A stretch of 64,000 nucleotides of DNA. Origin: Blattabacterium cuenoti (GTDB taxonomy: Bacteria; Bacteroidota; Bacteroidia; Flavobacteriales; Blattabacteriaceae). The stretch covers positions 304,789 to 368,788 of the forward strand of contig NZ_CP059203.1 of the NCBI RefSeq assembly GCF_014251955.1, read 5' to 3'. The first letter of the stretch is position 1, and the number at the start of each line of letters is the position of its first letter. Under the pieces are notes generated by a model. That model did no database searches. It saw only the letters and a program-made list of their open reading frames with translations, and was not told the DNA's origin. The position numbers and the translations under genes are program-made. Shown one piece after another: positions 49,599 to 63,636 of this stretch.

Positions 49599-51326
49599 AT
49601 GGAAACACACCCTATTGCAGAAAAAGAAGGATGGAAAGTTGGAAAAGATATCCCAATATGGGCTAATAACGAACTGTATTTAACTACGATTAAAGGAGGA
49701 TATTTATTAGATGGAGAAACTCCTTTTGAAGCGTATAAAAGATTGTCTAAAAATGCTGCTAGAATTCTTAAAAAACCAAAAATAGAAGAAAAGTTTTTCA
49801 ATATCCTATGGAAAGGATGGCTTATTCCTTCTACTCCAGTTATGGTCAATTTAGGTACTGAAAAAGGATTGCCTATTAGTTGTTTTTCAGGAAGAATTGG
49901 AGATAGTATGTATGAAATTTATAGAAAAAATTTAGAGATGGCAATATTAAGTAAGCATGGAGGAGGAACTTCTTATGATTTTAGTCTTGTAAGACCTGTA
50001 GGAAGTCCTATAAAAAATGGAACATTGGGGTCTTCTGATGGAATAATTCCTTTTATTAAATCATATGATAGTACCATTGTAGCTAGTAAACAAGGAAGAA
50101 CAAGAAGAGGTGCAGTTGCTATTTATTTAAATATAGAACATAAAGAATATCCAGAATTTTTAAAGATCAGAGAACCTAAAGGGGATATTAATCGTCAATG
50201 TCATAATGTTCATCAAGGTGTGATAATTACTAATTCTTTTATGGAAAAAGTGTTGAAAAATAATGGAAAAGAAAGAAATTTATGGATCAATACATTAAAA
50301 GAACGTGTAAAAACTGGAGAACCTTATCTTTTTTTCAAAGATAATGCTAATCAAAATCTTCCGGAAAACTGGAAAAAACATGGATTAAGAATCCATCATA
50401 GTAATCTTTGTTCAGAAATTATGTTGCCAACAGATGAAAGTCATACTCTTGTATGTTGTCTTTCCTCATTAAATTTATACAAATATATAGAATGGAAAAA
50501 TACAAATACTGTATTTTATGCTGTTTTATTTTTAGACGCTGTTTTGCAAGAGTTTATTGATAAAGGAAAAAATATACGAGGAATAGAGGATTCTGTTCGT
50601 TTTGCGGAAAAAAGTAGAGCATTAGGTTTAGGCGCTTTAGGTTGGCATTCTTATTTACAATCTAAAATGATTCCATTTATATCTAAAAAATCTGAAATAC
50701 TAACTCATAATATATTTAAATATATACAATTAGAATCTAAAAAGGCAACTCAATATTTAGCTAAAGAGTATGGAGAATCAGAATGGAATAGAGGAACAGG
50801 AAGAAGAAATTTAACCTTAATGGCTATGGCTCCGAATAGAAGCTCTGCTAAATTAGCAGGAGGACTATCACAAGGGATAGAACCTTTAGCCGCAAATATA
50901 TATGTGGATGATGATGCAAAAGGAATGCATATTCGAAAAAATCCTCATTTGGAAAAAGTTCTTATAAAAAGTGGATATAATCTACCAGAAATTTGGGAAC
51001 AAATAGCTAATGAAAAAGGATCTTGTTTAAACTTAACTGATCTTAGTGAAAAAGAAAAAAATGTGTTTAGATGTTTTAAAGAAATAAATCAGCTAGGATT
51101 AATAAAACAAGCTAGCATACGACAAAAATATATTGATCAAGGACAAAGTCTCAATTTTGCTTTTCCCCAAAAAACTCCTGCTAAATTTATAAATCAAGTT
51201 CATGTTGAAGCTTGGAAAATAGGATTAAAAAGTCTTTACTATTATAGAAGCGAAAGTATTTTACGTGCAGAAACAAAAAGTAGAGATTTATATTCGGAGT
51301 GTTTACTATATAATAAAAATAAATAA
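49599..51326 (+). CDS. Ribonucleoside-diphosphate reductase large (alpha) subunit, short form
   Basis: The catalytic subunit of class I ribonucleotide reductase, supplying dNTPs. The 575 residues cover the ten-stranded barrel. The active-site cysteine is in NLCSEIM (near residue 271, with the conserved Asn and Glu), the redox partners in NRQCHN and TLVCCLSS, and the radical-transfer tyrosines in LYYYRSE. The N-terminal ATP-cone is absent, so dATP inhibition through it is not expected. The C-terminus ends SECLLYNKNK with a single cysteine, where a Cys pair normally relays reduction. The beta subunit is not in the window. The stop lies 6 bases from the 3' end of the convergent 5S gene. Confidence 0.93.
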   Translation: METHPIAEKEGWKVGKDIPIWANNELYLTTIKGGYLLDGETPFEAYKRLSKNAARILKKPKIEEKFFNILWKGWLIPSTPVMVNLGTEKGLPISCFSGRIGDSMYEIYRKNLEMAILSKHGGGTSYDFSLVRPVGSPIKNGTLGSSDGIIPFIKSYDSTIVASKQGRTRRGAVAIYLNIEHKEYPEFLKIREPKGDINRQCHNVHQGVIITNSFMEKVLKNNGKERNLWINTLKERVKTGEPYLFFKDNANQNLPENWKKHGLRIHHSNLCSEIMLPTDESHTLVCCLSSLNLYKYIEWKNTNTVFYAVLFLDAVLQEFIDKGKNIRGIEDSVRFAEKSRALGLGALGWHSYLQSKMIPFISKKSEILTHNIFKYIQLESKKATQYLAKEYGESEWNRGTGRRNLTLMAMAPNRSSAKLAGGLSQGIEPLAANIYVDDDAKGMHIRKNPHLEKVLIKSGYNLPEIWEQIANEKGSCLNLTDLSEKEKNVFRCFKEINQLGLIKQASIRQKYIDQGQSLNFAFPQKTPAKFINQVHVEAWKIGLKSLYYYRSESILRAETKSRDLYSECLLYNKNK

Positions 51327-51332
51327 AAAAAA
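51325..51332 (-). terminator. U8 tract after 5S rRNA
   Basis: On the minus strand the G/C-rich 3' arm of the 5S terminal stem is followed at once by eight T, then an AT-rich stretch. This could end the rRNA operon. It lies on top of the last codon and stop of the ribonucleotide reductase gene. Confidence 0.55.
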
Positions 51333-51437
51333 GGGCGGCGACTTACTCTCCCAGAATAACCAGTACCATCAGCGCTAATGTGTTTAACTTCTCTGTTCGG
51401 AATGGAAAGAGGTGGGACCACATTGCTATAACCACCC
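51333..51437 (-). rRNA. rrf: 5S rRNA
   Basis: About 105 bases with paired ends (GGGTGGT at the 5' end and GCCGCCC at the 3' end) and the conserved CCCACCTCTTTCCATTCCGA-like core of loop B. It is last in the rRNA operon, about 75 bases after 23S. Exact ends are approximate. Confidence 0.93.
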
Positions 51438-51510
51438 ATATAATTGAAATGACATAACATACATACATAATCATATAAATCATGAATTGAATTGAATGAA
51501 AAAAAATAAA

Positions 51511-54400
<2,890 letters not shown>

Positions 54401-54488
54401 TTATTACCTCAATTCAATACAAGAACAATAAATTATTTTGTATGTTATGTTATGTCAAAGAACTTTCTTAAAAAATGAAAAAAAACAA

Positions 54489-54562
54489 TGGAGAATATCG
54501 GAGTCGAACCGATGACCTCCTGCGTGCAAAGCAGGCGCTCTAGCCAGCTGAGCTAATCCCCC
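54489..54562 (-). tRNA. tRNA-Ala (anticodon UGC)
   Basis: A 74-base cloverleaf in the 16S-23S spacer. Acceptor arms GGGGGAT and ATTCTCC pair with two G-U pairs, discriminator A. The anticodon loop TTTGCAC gives TGC. CCA is not encoded. Confidence 0.96.
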
Positions 54563-54660
54563 TTCTACAATCTCATACTCATAGTACATAAATTACATTT
54601 ACATTACAATATATAATAATCACTAAAAACTACTACAATATTCCACATACAACAACACAA

Positions 54661-54734
54661 TAGTCTCGCGCGGAATTGAACCGCGGACCTCTACATTATC
54701 AGTGTAGCGCTCTAACCGTCTGAGCTACGAGACT
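54661..54734 (-). tRNA. tRNA-Ile (anticodon GAU)
   Basis: A 74-base cloverleaf in the 16S-23S spacer. Acceptor arms AGTCTCG and CGAGACT pair fully, discriminator A. The anticodon loop CTGATAA gives GAT. The Ile-Ala order in the spacer is the common bacterial one. Confidence 0.96.
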
Positions 54735-54862
54735 GATGATACCACCATTATATATATATTATTATTCATTTTAGCTTTTAGCATTCTTTATTATCAATAT
54801 ATAAACTTCTAAAGTCTGATTCCTCAAATTTTTTAATAAGTATTATAAAAATCCTCTATAAA

Positions 54863-56405
<1,543 letters not shown>

Positions 56406-56519
56406 ATTTTATATAAAAAAATAATAATATCAAAATACGCAAAAAACTTACTTAAAAATCCTTAGAATCAGGCCTAGAAGCAATTTCCAATATACAAAGA
56501 ACAATCATAATAAACAATG

Positions 56520-56527
56520 CAAATATA
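56520..56527 (-). promoter_or_regulatory. Possible Bacteroidetes -7 element upstream of the rRNA operon
   Basis: TATATTTG on the minus strand fits the TAnnTTTG consensus and lies about 115 bases before the 16S 5' end. The nearest upstream TTTG (56559-56562) is 31 bases away, wider than usual, so this is tentative. A second TATATTTG lies at 56571-56578. Confidence 0.3.
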
Positions 56528-56641
56528 CACTTTTTATTGGAAAAAAAAAAGTTTTACACAAATAAAATAACAAATATATATATTTTTTTACAAAAAAAAA
56601 ACGGACCTTATGTTAAAGAATTCAATATTTAGTATGAAAAT

Positions 56642-57685
56642 ATGAGAACTTCAGATTTTGACTTTGTATTTCCATCAAATCTTTTAGCTTATCAACCAAC
56701 TCAGGAAAGAGACGAATCTAAATTAATGGTAATTCATAGAAAAAATAATAAAATTGAACATAAATTATTTAAAGACTTATATCAATATTTTGAAGAAGGA
56801 GATACTATAATCCTTAATAATACAAAAGTTTTTCCAGCAAGACTGTTTGGAAATAAAGAAAAAACAGAAGCAAAAATAGAAGTTTTTTTACTTAGAGAAT
56901 TAGACACAAAAGATAGAACTTGGGACGTTTTAGTAGATCCAGCAAGAAAAGTAAGAGTAGGAAACAAATTAAATTTTGGATCTGGATTAACTGGAGAGGT
57001 TATAGATAATACAACTTCCAGAGGAAGAATTTTACAACTTCATTTTGATGGAAATCATGAAGAACTTATAAAAAAAATAAAAGAATTAGGAAAAACTCCT
57101 TTACCAAAATATATTGATAGATTACCAGATAAAAATGATGAAGAAAGATATCAAACTGTTTATGCAAAAACAGAAGGATCTGTAGCTGCTCCTACAGCAG
57201 GTCTCCATTTTTCAAAACATTTATTAAAAATATTAGAAATAAAAGGAATTAATCTAGTAGAAATTACTTTACATCTTGGATTAGGTAGTTTTTTACCAGT
57301 AGAAGTAGAAGATATATCTAAACATAAAATGGATTCTGAAAAATGTTTTATAAACAAAGATACATGTGATTTAGTCAATCAAACAATTCAACAAAAAAAA
57401 TGTGTATGTGCAGTAGGAACTTCATCTATGCGTGCTATTGAAAGTTCTGTATCTTCCAGAAGATATTTAAATCCTTTTTCCGGATGGACTAATAAATTCA
57501 TATTTCCTCCTTACAACTTTAGTATAGCAAATTCTATGATTACAAATTTTCATATGCCTAAATCCACATTACTTATGATGACAGTAGCTTTTGCAGGATA
57601 TGACTTAATTATGAAAGCATATCAAATAGCTATACAAGAAAAATACAGATTCTATTCCTATGGAGATGTTATGTTAATCTTATAG
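56642..57685 (+). CDS. queA: S-adenosylmethionine:tRNA ribosyltransferase-isomerase
   Basis: It adds the epoxycyclopentanediol ring to preQ1 in tRNA, using the ribosyl part of S-adenosylmethionine, as part of queuosine modification. The 347 residues start [19 protein letters not shown], with [21 protein letters not shown]-like and [12 protein letters not shown] segments and the HLGLGSF motif, all hallmarks of QueA. It is full length. It reads divergently from the rRNA operon across a 236-base spacer that holds both promoters. Confidence 0.96.
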   Translation: MRTSDFDFVFPSNLLAYQPTQERDESKLMVIHRKNNKIEHKLFKDLYQYFEEGDTIILNNTKVFPARLFGNKEKTEAKIEVFLLRELDTKDRTWDVLVDPARKVRVGNKLNFGSGLTGEVIDNTTSRGRILQLHFDGNHEELIKKIKELGKTPLPKYIDRLPDKNDEERYQTVYAKTEGSVAAPTAGLHFSKHLLKILEIKGINLVEITLHLGLGSFLPVEVEDISKHKMDSEKCFINKDTCDLVNQTIQQKKCVCAVGTSSMRAIESSVSSRRYLNPFSGWTNKFIFPPYNFSIANSMITNFHMPKSTLLMMTVAFAGYDLIMKAYQIAIQEKYRFYSYGDVMLIL

Positions 57686-57698
57686 AAATAGAAAGATC

Positions 57699-57740
57699 TA
57701 GTCTTTTAGACTACTCTACTCCACTCTACTACTATACTAT
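57699..57740. repeat. Hairpin and TAC triplet tract after queA
   Basis: TAGTCT and AGACTA form a 6-bp stem with a 3-base loop (57699-57713), followed by CTACT repeats up to 57740. There is no clear T-run, so a terminator role is uncertain. Confidence 0.5.
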
Positions 57741-57826
57741 ATTATATCCCCTCTATATTTTTAAAAAGATAAGAAATATATCAGTAAGTAGTTAATAGGA
57801 GGGAGCAGCATAGCATAATCGTAATT

Positions 57827-58813
57827 ATGACAAAAAAAATCCTTGAAAAAATAAAAATATCTATAAAAGAGGAAATGAAAATTTTTGAAAAACAATTCCT
57901 TTCTATTATTATAGAAAGTCAAGTTCCTCTTATAAATCAAATTACTCATTATATTATCCATAGAAAAGGAAAACAAATTCGTCCTATGTTTGTTTTTTTA
58001 ATTGCTAAAATGTTAGGAAAAACGAAAAAAAAAACATATCATACTGCATCTTTAATAGAACTAATTCATACAGCAACCTTAGTCCATGATGATGTTATAG
58101 ATAATAGTCACCTTAGACGTGGTTTTTTTTCTGTCAATGCAATATGGAAAAATAAAATAGCTGTTTTAGTAGGAGATTATTTACTGTCTAAAAGCCTTTT
58201 ATTAGCTACAAATAATAATTATTATGACCTTCTTAAAATTGTTTGCAAAACAATAAAAGATATGAGCGAAGGAGAATTATTACAAATGGAAAAATCAAAA
58301 AAATTAGATATCACTGAAAGTGTTTACAATAAAATTGTTTATCATAAAACAGCTAGTTTAATTGCAGCTTCTTGTGAAGGAGGAGCTCGTTCAGTTGATG
58401 CAGATGAAAATACAGCATTAAAAATGAGAGAGTTTGGAGGATTAACTGGAATTGCTTTTCAAATAAAAGATGATCTATTTGATTATGAAGATAAATATAA
58501 TAAAAATCTAATAGGAAAACCTGTTGGAATGGATTTAAAAGAGAAAAAAATAACACTTCCACTTATTTATGCCATAAAAAATGCTTCTCAAGAAGATCAA
58601 AAATGGATCCTTAATTCTATAAAAAATTATGATGAAAAAAAAAGAGATCAAATTATTGCTTATGTCAAACAATCTGGAGGATTAGAATATGCTTCTCAAA
58701 AAATGAAAAAGTTCCGTAATCATGCATTAAAAATATTAGAAAATTATCCAGAAAGTACAATTAAAGATGCTTTAAAAACAATGGTTAATTTTCTTGTTGA
58801 AAGAAATAAATAA
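57827..58813 (+). CDS. Polyprenyl diphosphate synthase (trans-isoprenyl)
   Basis: A 328-residue all-helical prenyltransferase that condenses isopentenyl diphosphate units. The two aspartate-rich motifs are LVHDDVIDNSHLRRG (first) and KDDLFDYEDKY (second), both intact. GKQIRPM and GEFLQM-like (GELLQMEK) segments are conserved. Residues before the first motif are small, which suggests a medium or long chain product, for quinones or the undecaprenyl pathway; the exact length cannot be read from sequence. Its leader has a GGAGG-type stretch (57798-57803) too far from the ATG to be a normal ribosome-binding site. Confidence 0.92.
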   Translation: MTKKILEKIKISIKEEMKIFEKQFLSIIIESQVPLINQITHYIIHRKGKQIRPMFVFLIAKMLGKTKKKTYHTASLIELIHTATLVHDDVIDNSHLRRGFFSVNAIWKNKIAVLVGDYLLSKSLLLATNNNYYDLLKIVCKTIKDMSEGELLQMEKSKKLDITESVYNKIVYHKTASLIAASCEGGARSVDADENTALKMREFGGLTGIAFQIKDDLFDYEDKYNKNLIGKPVGMDLKEKKITLPLIYAIKNASQEDQKWILNSIKNYDEKKRDQIIAYVKQSGGLEYASQKMKKFRNHALKILENYPESTIKDALKTMVNFLVERNK

Positions 58814-58864
58814 AACTAAAATCGTATTTTTTTTTTGTTCTAGAATATTTTTTAATATTGAAAA

Positions 58865-61012
58865 ATGAAAGAAAATTTAGTAATTGTAGAATCACCTACC
58901 AAGGCTAATACTATACAAATGTTTCTTGGAAAAAACTTTTATGTAGTTCCTAGCTATGGACATCTTATAGATTTACCAGAAAAAAAAATAGGAATTGACA
59001 TAAATAAAAATTTTCATCCTAATTATGTTATACTTCCCAAAAAAAAGAAAATAGTTCAAAATCTTCAATCTTTAATTGAAGATTATAAAATTATCTGGTT
59101 AGCTTCTGATGAAGATCGTGAAGGAGAAGCTATTGCTTATCAAATTTACAAAACATTAAATATTCCCAATGAAAAATTTAGAAGAATAGTTTTTCACGAA
59201 ATTACAAAAAAAGCTATTTTTGATGCTATAAAAAATCCTAGAAAAATTAATTATAATCTTGTTTATGCTCAACAAGCAAGACGTATTTTAGATAGATTAG
59301 TAGGATTTCAATTATCTCCTATTTTATGGAAAAAAATTAATTCCGGTCTTTCTGCCGGAAGAGTTCAATCTGCAGCAGTTAGACTAATAGTAGAACGTGA
59401 ACAAAATATTCAAAATTTTATTCCTATTCCAGTTTATCAAATTCACGGTATTTTTACCGATGAAAAAAAAACAATTTTTAATGCAAAATTGGAAAAGAAA
59501 ATAGAAGATAAAAAGAAAATGGAAAATATTTTAATGTCATGTATAAATACTTCTTTTTTGATAAAAAATATTATTACTAAATACGAAAAAAAAGCTCCTC
59601 CTCATCCATTTACAACATCTTCTTTACAACAAGAAGCTAGTCAAAAACTAAATTACTCTATATCTAAAACTATGTTTCTTGCACAAAAATTATATGAAAA
59701 AGGGTATATCACATACATTCGTACTGATAGCACAAATTTATCAAAAGATATTTTATCAAGTATTAAAGATTATGTTCTTTTTTCATATGGAGAACAATAT
59801 TTTTCTCCAAAAGAATTTTCATCCAAAAATAAATTTGCCCAAGAGGCTCATGAAGCTATTCATCCCACAGATATCAGAAAAAATTCTGTAGATATTTTAG
59901 ATGGGGTCCAAAAACGTCTTTATCAACTTATATGGGAAAGAACCATAATAGGACAAATGTCAGATGCATATATAGAAACTAAAAATTTTTACATTCAATC
60001 TTCTAATTTCGAGTTGGAACATCCTTTTATACATACGGAAAAAACTGTAATATTCGATGGTTTTATGAAAATAAAAAATAAAAGGAATCTTGATCTTGAT
60101 GAGATTGATAATAAAAAAAAAGATTTTTTTTTATCAAAAATAAAAGAAGGAACTCCATTGCAAAAAAAGGAAATAATAGCAAAACAAGTTTTTACGAAAC
60201 ATTTACCGAGATACAATGAAGCATCTTTGGTCAAAAACTTGGAAAAATTAGGGATAGGAAGACCATCTACTTATGTTCCTATTATTTCCAATATACAAAA
60301 AAGAAATTATGTGAGTATACAAAAAATTATTAAAAAAATAGAAGTTCGTGAAACTTTTTTCCTTAAAAAAAATACTATAACCGAAAGAAAAGATAAAATA
60401 ACTGAAATAGAAAAAAACAAATTTATTCCTACAGATATGGGAATTTTAATTACTAATTTCTTAAAAAAAAATTTTCAAGAAATTATAGATTACAGTTTCA
60501 CAGCAAATTTAGAAAAAAATTTTGATGATATAGCTAAAGGAGAAAAATCTTGGAATAAGATTATTCAAAATTTCTATGATGGATTCCATAAAAAGATAGA
60601 ATATGTAAAAAAAAATGTAGATAAAATTCACAAAAAACGTTTTCTTGGAATAGATCCAATATCGAACAAAAAAATTTTTGCAAAAATAGGACGATTTGGG
60701 CCCATTGTTCAAATGGGAGAATTTCAAGATAAAAAAAAACCAAAATTTTCTCCTTTGTTAAAAAATCAAAAAATTGACACTATTTCTTTAAAAATAGCAT
60801 TAAAGCTTCTTGAATTACCTAAATTATTAGGAACTTTTGAAAACAAAGAAATTTTTTTGAAAATTAACAAACATAATATCTATATAAAACATAAAAATAA
60901 ATCAATTCCAATTGAAGAAAATATTTTTTTTAATTCTATTAATTTGGATTTAGAACAAGTAATAAACATTATATTAAAAAACAGAAAAAAAGAAAAAAAA
61001 TCAATTTTATGA
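58865..61012 (+). CDS. topA: DNA topoisomerase I, C-terminally shortened
   Basis: A type IA topoisomerase relaxing negative supercoils. The TOPRIM domain starts VIVESPTKANTI and carries ASDEDREGEAIAYQ. The active-site tyrosine is in GYITYIRTDSTNLS (near residue 284), and EAHEAIHPTD follows. Residues about 590-650 hold a short C-terminal repeat (FLGIDPISNKKIFAKIGRFGP). The protein ends at 715 residues; typical homologues of 800-870 have further C-terminal repeats or zinc ribbons, and no cysteine knuckles are seen here. The core enzyme is complete. Confidence 0.96.
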   Translation: MKENLVIVESPTKANTIQMFLGKNFYVVPSYGHLIDLPEKKIGIDINKNFHPNYVILPKKKKIVQNLQSLIEDYKIIWLASDEDREGEAIAYQIYKTLNIPNEKFRRIVFHEITKKAIFDAIKNPRKINYNLVYAQQARRILDRLVGFQLSPILWKKINSGLSAGRVQSAAVRLIVEREQNIQNFIPIPVYQIHGIFTDEKKTIFNAKLEKKIEDKKKMENILMSCINTSFLIKNIITKYEKKAPPHPFTTSSLQQEASQKLNYSISKTMFLAQKLYEKGYITYIRTDSTNLSKDILSSIKDYVLFSYGEQYFSPKEFSSKNKFAQEAHEAIHPTDIRKNSVDILDGVQKRLYQLIWERTIIGQMSDAYIETKNFYIQSSNFELEHPFIHTEKTVIFDGFMKIKNKRNLDLDEIDNKKKDFFLSKIKEGTPLQKKEIIAKQVFTKHLPRYNEASLVKNLEKLGIGRPSTYVPIISNIQKRNYVSIQKIIKKIEVRETFFLKKNTITERKDKITEIEKNKFIPTDMGILITNFLKKNFQEIIDYSFTANLEKNFDDIAKGEKSWNKIIQNFYDGFHKKIEYVKKNVDKIHKKRFLGIDPISNKKIFAKIGRFGPIVQMGEFQDKKKPKFSPLLKNQKIDTISLKIALKLLELPKLLGTFENKEIFLKINKHNIYIKHKNKSIPIEENIFFNSINLDLEQVINIILKNRKKEKKSIL

Positions 61013-61053
61013 TTCATTTTTTTTTATAAAAAAATAAAGAGGAAAGTAAGGAA

Positions 61054-61476
61054 CTAACTATCAAAATATCTTTGATTTAAATAAGTAGTAGGATATGCTT
61101 GATCATGTCCTGTGCGTCTGACATGATCCAAATATTTAGGAATATATGATAAAGCTTTTACTCTATCAGACAAAGACATTCTGTTCCATATATTTTCTGC
61201 CATTTTTTTTTTACCCACTTTATATTTATAATCTGTCCAAAAACGATTAAAAGATAAATCTGCAGGAATTTCTTCTATAGAAAATGAAGATTTTGTATTT
61301 TTCATTTTATTTATAATAGATTCATTATAAGGTAAATATTTTCCTATCCATATATAATGTGATAAAGAAAGACTTTCAGGAAAGATTACCTCTCTTAAAA
61401 AACCATTTAAATCATATTTAAATATGATATCTCCAGAGACTAAACGACTTCTAAATATATATTGTTTACCTTTCAT
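61054..61476 (-). CDS. Conserved hypothetical protein with FxxFW-KVGKKK segment
   Basis: The 140-residue product is not assigned a function. The first half (about 1-75) is unremarkable, with no signal peptide or membrane segment. The second half reads FNRFWTDYKYKVGKKKMAE, then WNRMSLSDRVKALSYIPKY and AYPTTYLNQRYF. This resembles a helical module found at the C-terminus of some phage replication proteins and in flavobacterial hypothetical proteins. It is basic, so nucleic-acid binding is possible. The frame is clean and the pattern conserved-looking, so it is probably a real gene. It converges with topA, 41 bases away. Confidence 0.75.
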   Translation of the reverse strand: MKGKQYIFRSRLVSGDIIFKYDLNGFLREVIFPESLSLSHYIWIGKYLPYNESIINKMKNTKSSFSIEEIPADLSFNRFWTDYKYKVGKKKMAENIWNRMSLSDRVKALSYIPKYLDHVRRTGHDQAYPTTYLNQRYFDS

Positions 61477-61843
61477 TCCTTTTTTTATTTCATCAGCATT
61501 AATTCATTTTTTCCCCTTCATTTCATGAATTATTTATTTATTTGATAATGATAATTTTATAAAGAAGATCAAGATAATTCTTTCACATAATTTAGGGATA
61601 TTTTTTTTCAATTAATAATAAATAATATATAATTGAATGATTCAAATCATCTCATTTTAATTTCATTTAATTTTATAAAAAAAGATGAAACTCATAGTTT
61701 ATTTTTATTATAGTTAGAGTTAGATTCATATTCTACTAATAATTTATCCATACGAAAGTATTTATGGAATTTTACTCTTTTACTCTATATCTATACTATA
61801 AAAAAGACAATATCTTTTTTACACAATTTCAAAATTTAGTAAA
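61477..61843. other. Divergent intergenic region, hypothetical / rsmI
   Basis: About 367 bases of AT-rich DNA with no convincing ORF, RNA or repeat. It contains a single TTATCCATA (61744-61752), one base off a DnaA box, with no cluster around it. It must hold promoters for both flanking genes. Confidence 0.55.
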
Positions 61844-62518
61844 GTGCTATTATACATTGTTCCTACTCCTATAGGAAATCTTGAAGATTTTACTTTCAGA
61901 AGTCTACGAGTCTTAAAAGAAGTAGACCTTATTCTGGTAGAAAATTACAATTTTTCAAAGAAATTATTAAATTTTTATAATATTAAAACTCATACCAAAA
62001 CTTATCATATTCATAATGAACATAAAATAATTCCTTCTATTTTAGAAAAAATAAAGAAAGGAAAAAAAATAGCATTAATTTCCAATGCAGGAACACCAAG
62101 TATATCTGATCCAGGTTTTTTGCTCATTAAATCCTGCATAAATGCTTCTATATCTGTAGAATGTTTACCAGGACCGACAGCTTTTATTCCAGCATTAGTC
62201 ATTTCTGGATTTCCTATTCATGAATTTGTATTTATTGGTTTTTTACCGAAAAAAAAAAGAAAAAAAAAACTAGAAAATTTATCTAAAGAAAATAGAACCT
62301 TGATTTTTTATGAATCTCCTCATAGATTAGTACGAACATTAAATGATTTAAAATATTTCTTTGGATTGGAAATAAATATTGTCATATGTAAAGAAATATC
62401 AAAAATTTTTCAAAAAACGTTAAGAGGAAATATTGAAGACATCATTTTATATTATAAAACACAAAAAAAAATATTGGGAGAATATACTTTAATTATTAGC
62501 AAAAAAAATAATAATTAA
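61844..62518 (+). CDS. rsmI: 16S rRNA 2'-O-methyltransferase (C1402)
   Basis: It methylates the ribose of C1402 in the decoding centre, using S-adenosylmethionine. It is a 224-residue tetrapyrrole-methylase fold protein, with YIVPTPIGNLEDFTFRSLRVL at the start, SNAGTPSISDPG, and CLPGPTAFIPALVISG. It begins with GTG, a rare start here, but the next codons are already family-conserved, so GTG is required. The stop interlocks with that of asd in a shared TTAA (62515-62518). Confidence 0.95.
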   Translation: MLLYIVPTPIGNLEDFTFRSLRVLKEVDLILVENYNFSKKLLNFYNIKTHTKTYHIHNEHKIIPSILEKIKKGKKIALISNAGTPSISDPGFLLIKSCINASISVECLPGPTAFIPALVISGFPIHEFVFIGFLPKKKRKKKLENLSKENRTLIFYESPHRLVRTLNDLKYFFGLEINIVICKEISKIFQKTLRGNIEDIILYYKTQKKILGEYTLIISKKNNN

Positions 62519-63522
62519 ACATACTTTTTTTCCATCAATAATTCTGCAATTTGAATCGTATTTTTGGCAGCTCCTTTACGTAAATTATCTGCTACAATCC
62601 AAAGATTTAATGAATTTATACATGAATAATCTTTACGAATACGTCCAACAAAAACTTCATCTTTTCCATGAGAAAAAAATGGCATAGGGTAGATATTTTC
62701 TTTTGGAGAATCTTGAACAATGACCCCTTTTGTTTTGAAAAGAATTTCATATATTCTATTGATATTTGGTTCTTTTTTAAATGTTATATTGACACTTTCT
62801 GAATGTCCTCCTGTGACAGGAACTCTTACAGAAGTTGCTGTAATGGATATATTTTGATCATTCATTATTTTTCTTGTTTCCTTCATTAATTTGATTTCTT
62901 CCATTGTATAACCATTGCTGCTATCAAATGAATCACAATGTGGTAATACATTTTGAAAAATAGGATATGGATATATTTTCTCATATTCATCTTTATAATA
63001 AGAATACCCTTCTTTTTCTTTATTAAATTGATTTAAAGCTTTTTGTCCTGTACCAGTGATTGATTGATATGTAGATACGACTACACGATCTATACAATAT
63101 TCCAAATGCAAAGGATATAAAATCATCACCAATTGTATTGTGGAACAATTTGGATTAGAAATGATTTTATCTGTTTTTTTTAAACAAGAAGCGTTTATTT
63201 CAGGAACAATTAATTTTTTGTCAGGATCCATTCTCCATGCAGAAGAATTATCAATAACAGTCACCCCCATTTCTGAAAATTTAGGAGCCCATTTTTTTGA
63301 AACATCTGATCCAGCTGAAAATAAAACAATCTGAGGAGATTTTGATAATAATTTTTCTATACTAATAACATTATATTTTTTTTTTTTGAAGAAAAATTCT
63401 TTTCCTATTGATTTTTCAGAAGCAGATAAATACAATTCATCTATTGGAAAATTTATTTGTTCTAAAATATCTATCATTACACGTCCAACCATACCGGTAA
63501 CCCCTACTATTCCTAATTTCAT
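62515..63522 (-). CDS. asd: Aspartate-semialdehyde dehydrogenase
   Basis: It reduces aspartyl phosphate to the semialdehyde, the branch point to lysine (with lysA here), threonine and methionine, and to diaminopimelate for the cell wall. An ATG at 63531 is open, but the ATG at 63522 (MKLGIVGVTGMVG) fits the Rossmann start and is preferred, giving 335 residues. The catalytic cysteine is in SNPNCSTIQLV, with the GTGQKALNQF-type motif and the active-site His in VTGGHSESVNI. It is full length and converges with rsmI. Confidence 0.96.
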   Translation of the reverse strand: MKLGIVGVTGMVGRVMIDILEQINFPIDELYLSASEKSIGKEFFFKKKKYNVISIEKLLSKSPQIVLFSAGSDVSKKWAPKFSEMGVTVIDNSSAWRMDPDKKLIVPEINASCLKKTDKIISNPNCSTIQLVMILYPLHLEYCIDRVVVSTYQSITGTGQKALNQFNKEKEGYSYYKDEYEKIYPYPIFQNVLPHCDSFDSSNGYTMEEIKLMKETRKIMNDQNISITATSVRVPVTGGHSESVNITFKKEPNINRIYEILFKTKGVIVQDSPKENIYPMPFFSHGKDEVFVGRIRKDYSCINSLNLWIVADNLRKGAAKNTIQIAELLMEKKYV

Positions 63523-63636
63523 AATATACATAGAATTAAAAAAAACGTAAATTTATAATAAAAAAAGGAAATAATAGTCTTTTCCATGTTTTTCATTTTT
63601 TTTATTTATTATGAATTAAATTGAAAAATCATAACA

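Noticed and set aside
61744-61752. TTATCCATA as a DnaA box and possible origin
   Set aside because: A single near-match with no cluster, no dnaA gene and no AT/GC architecture to support an origin.
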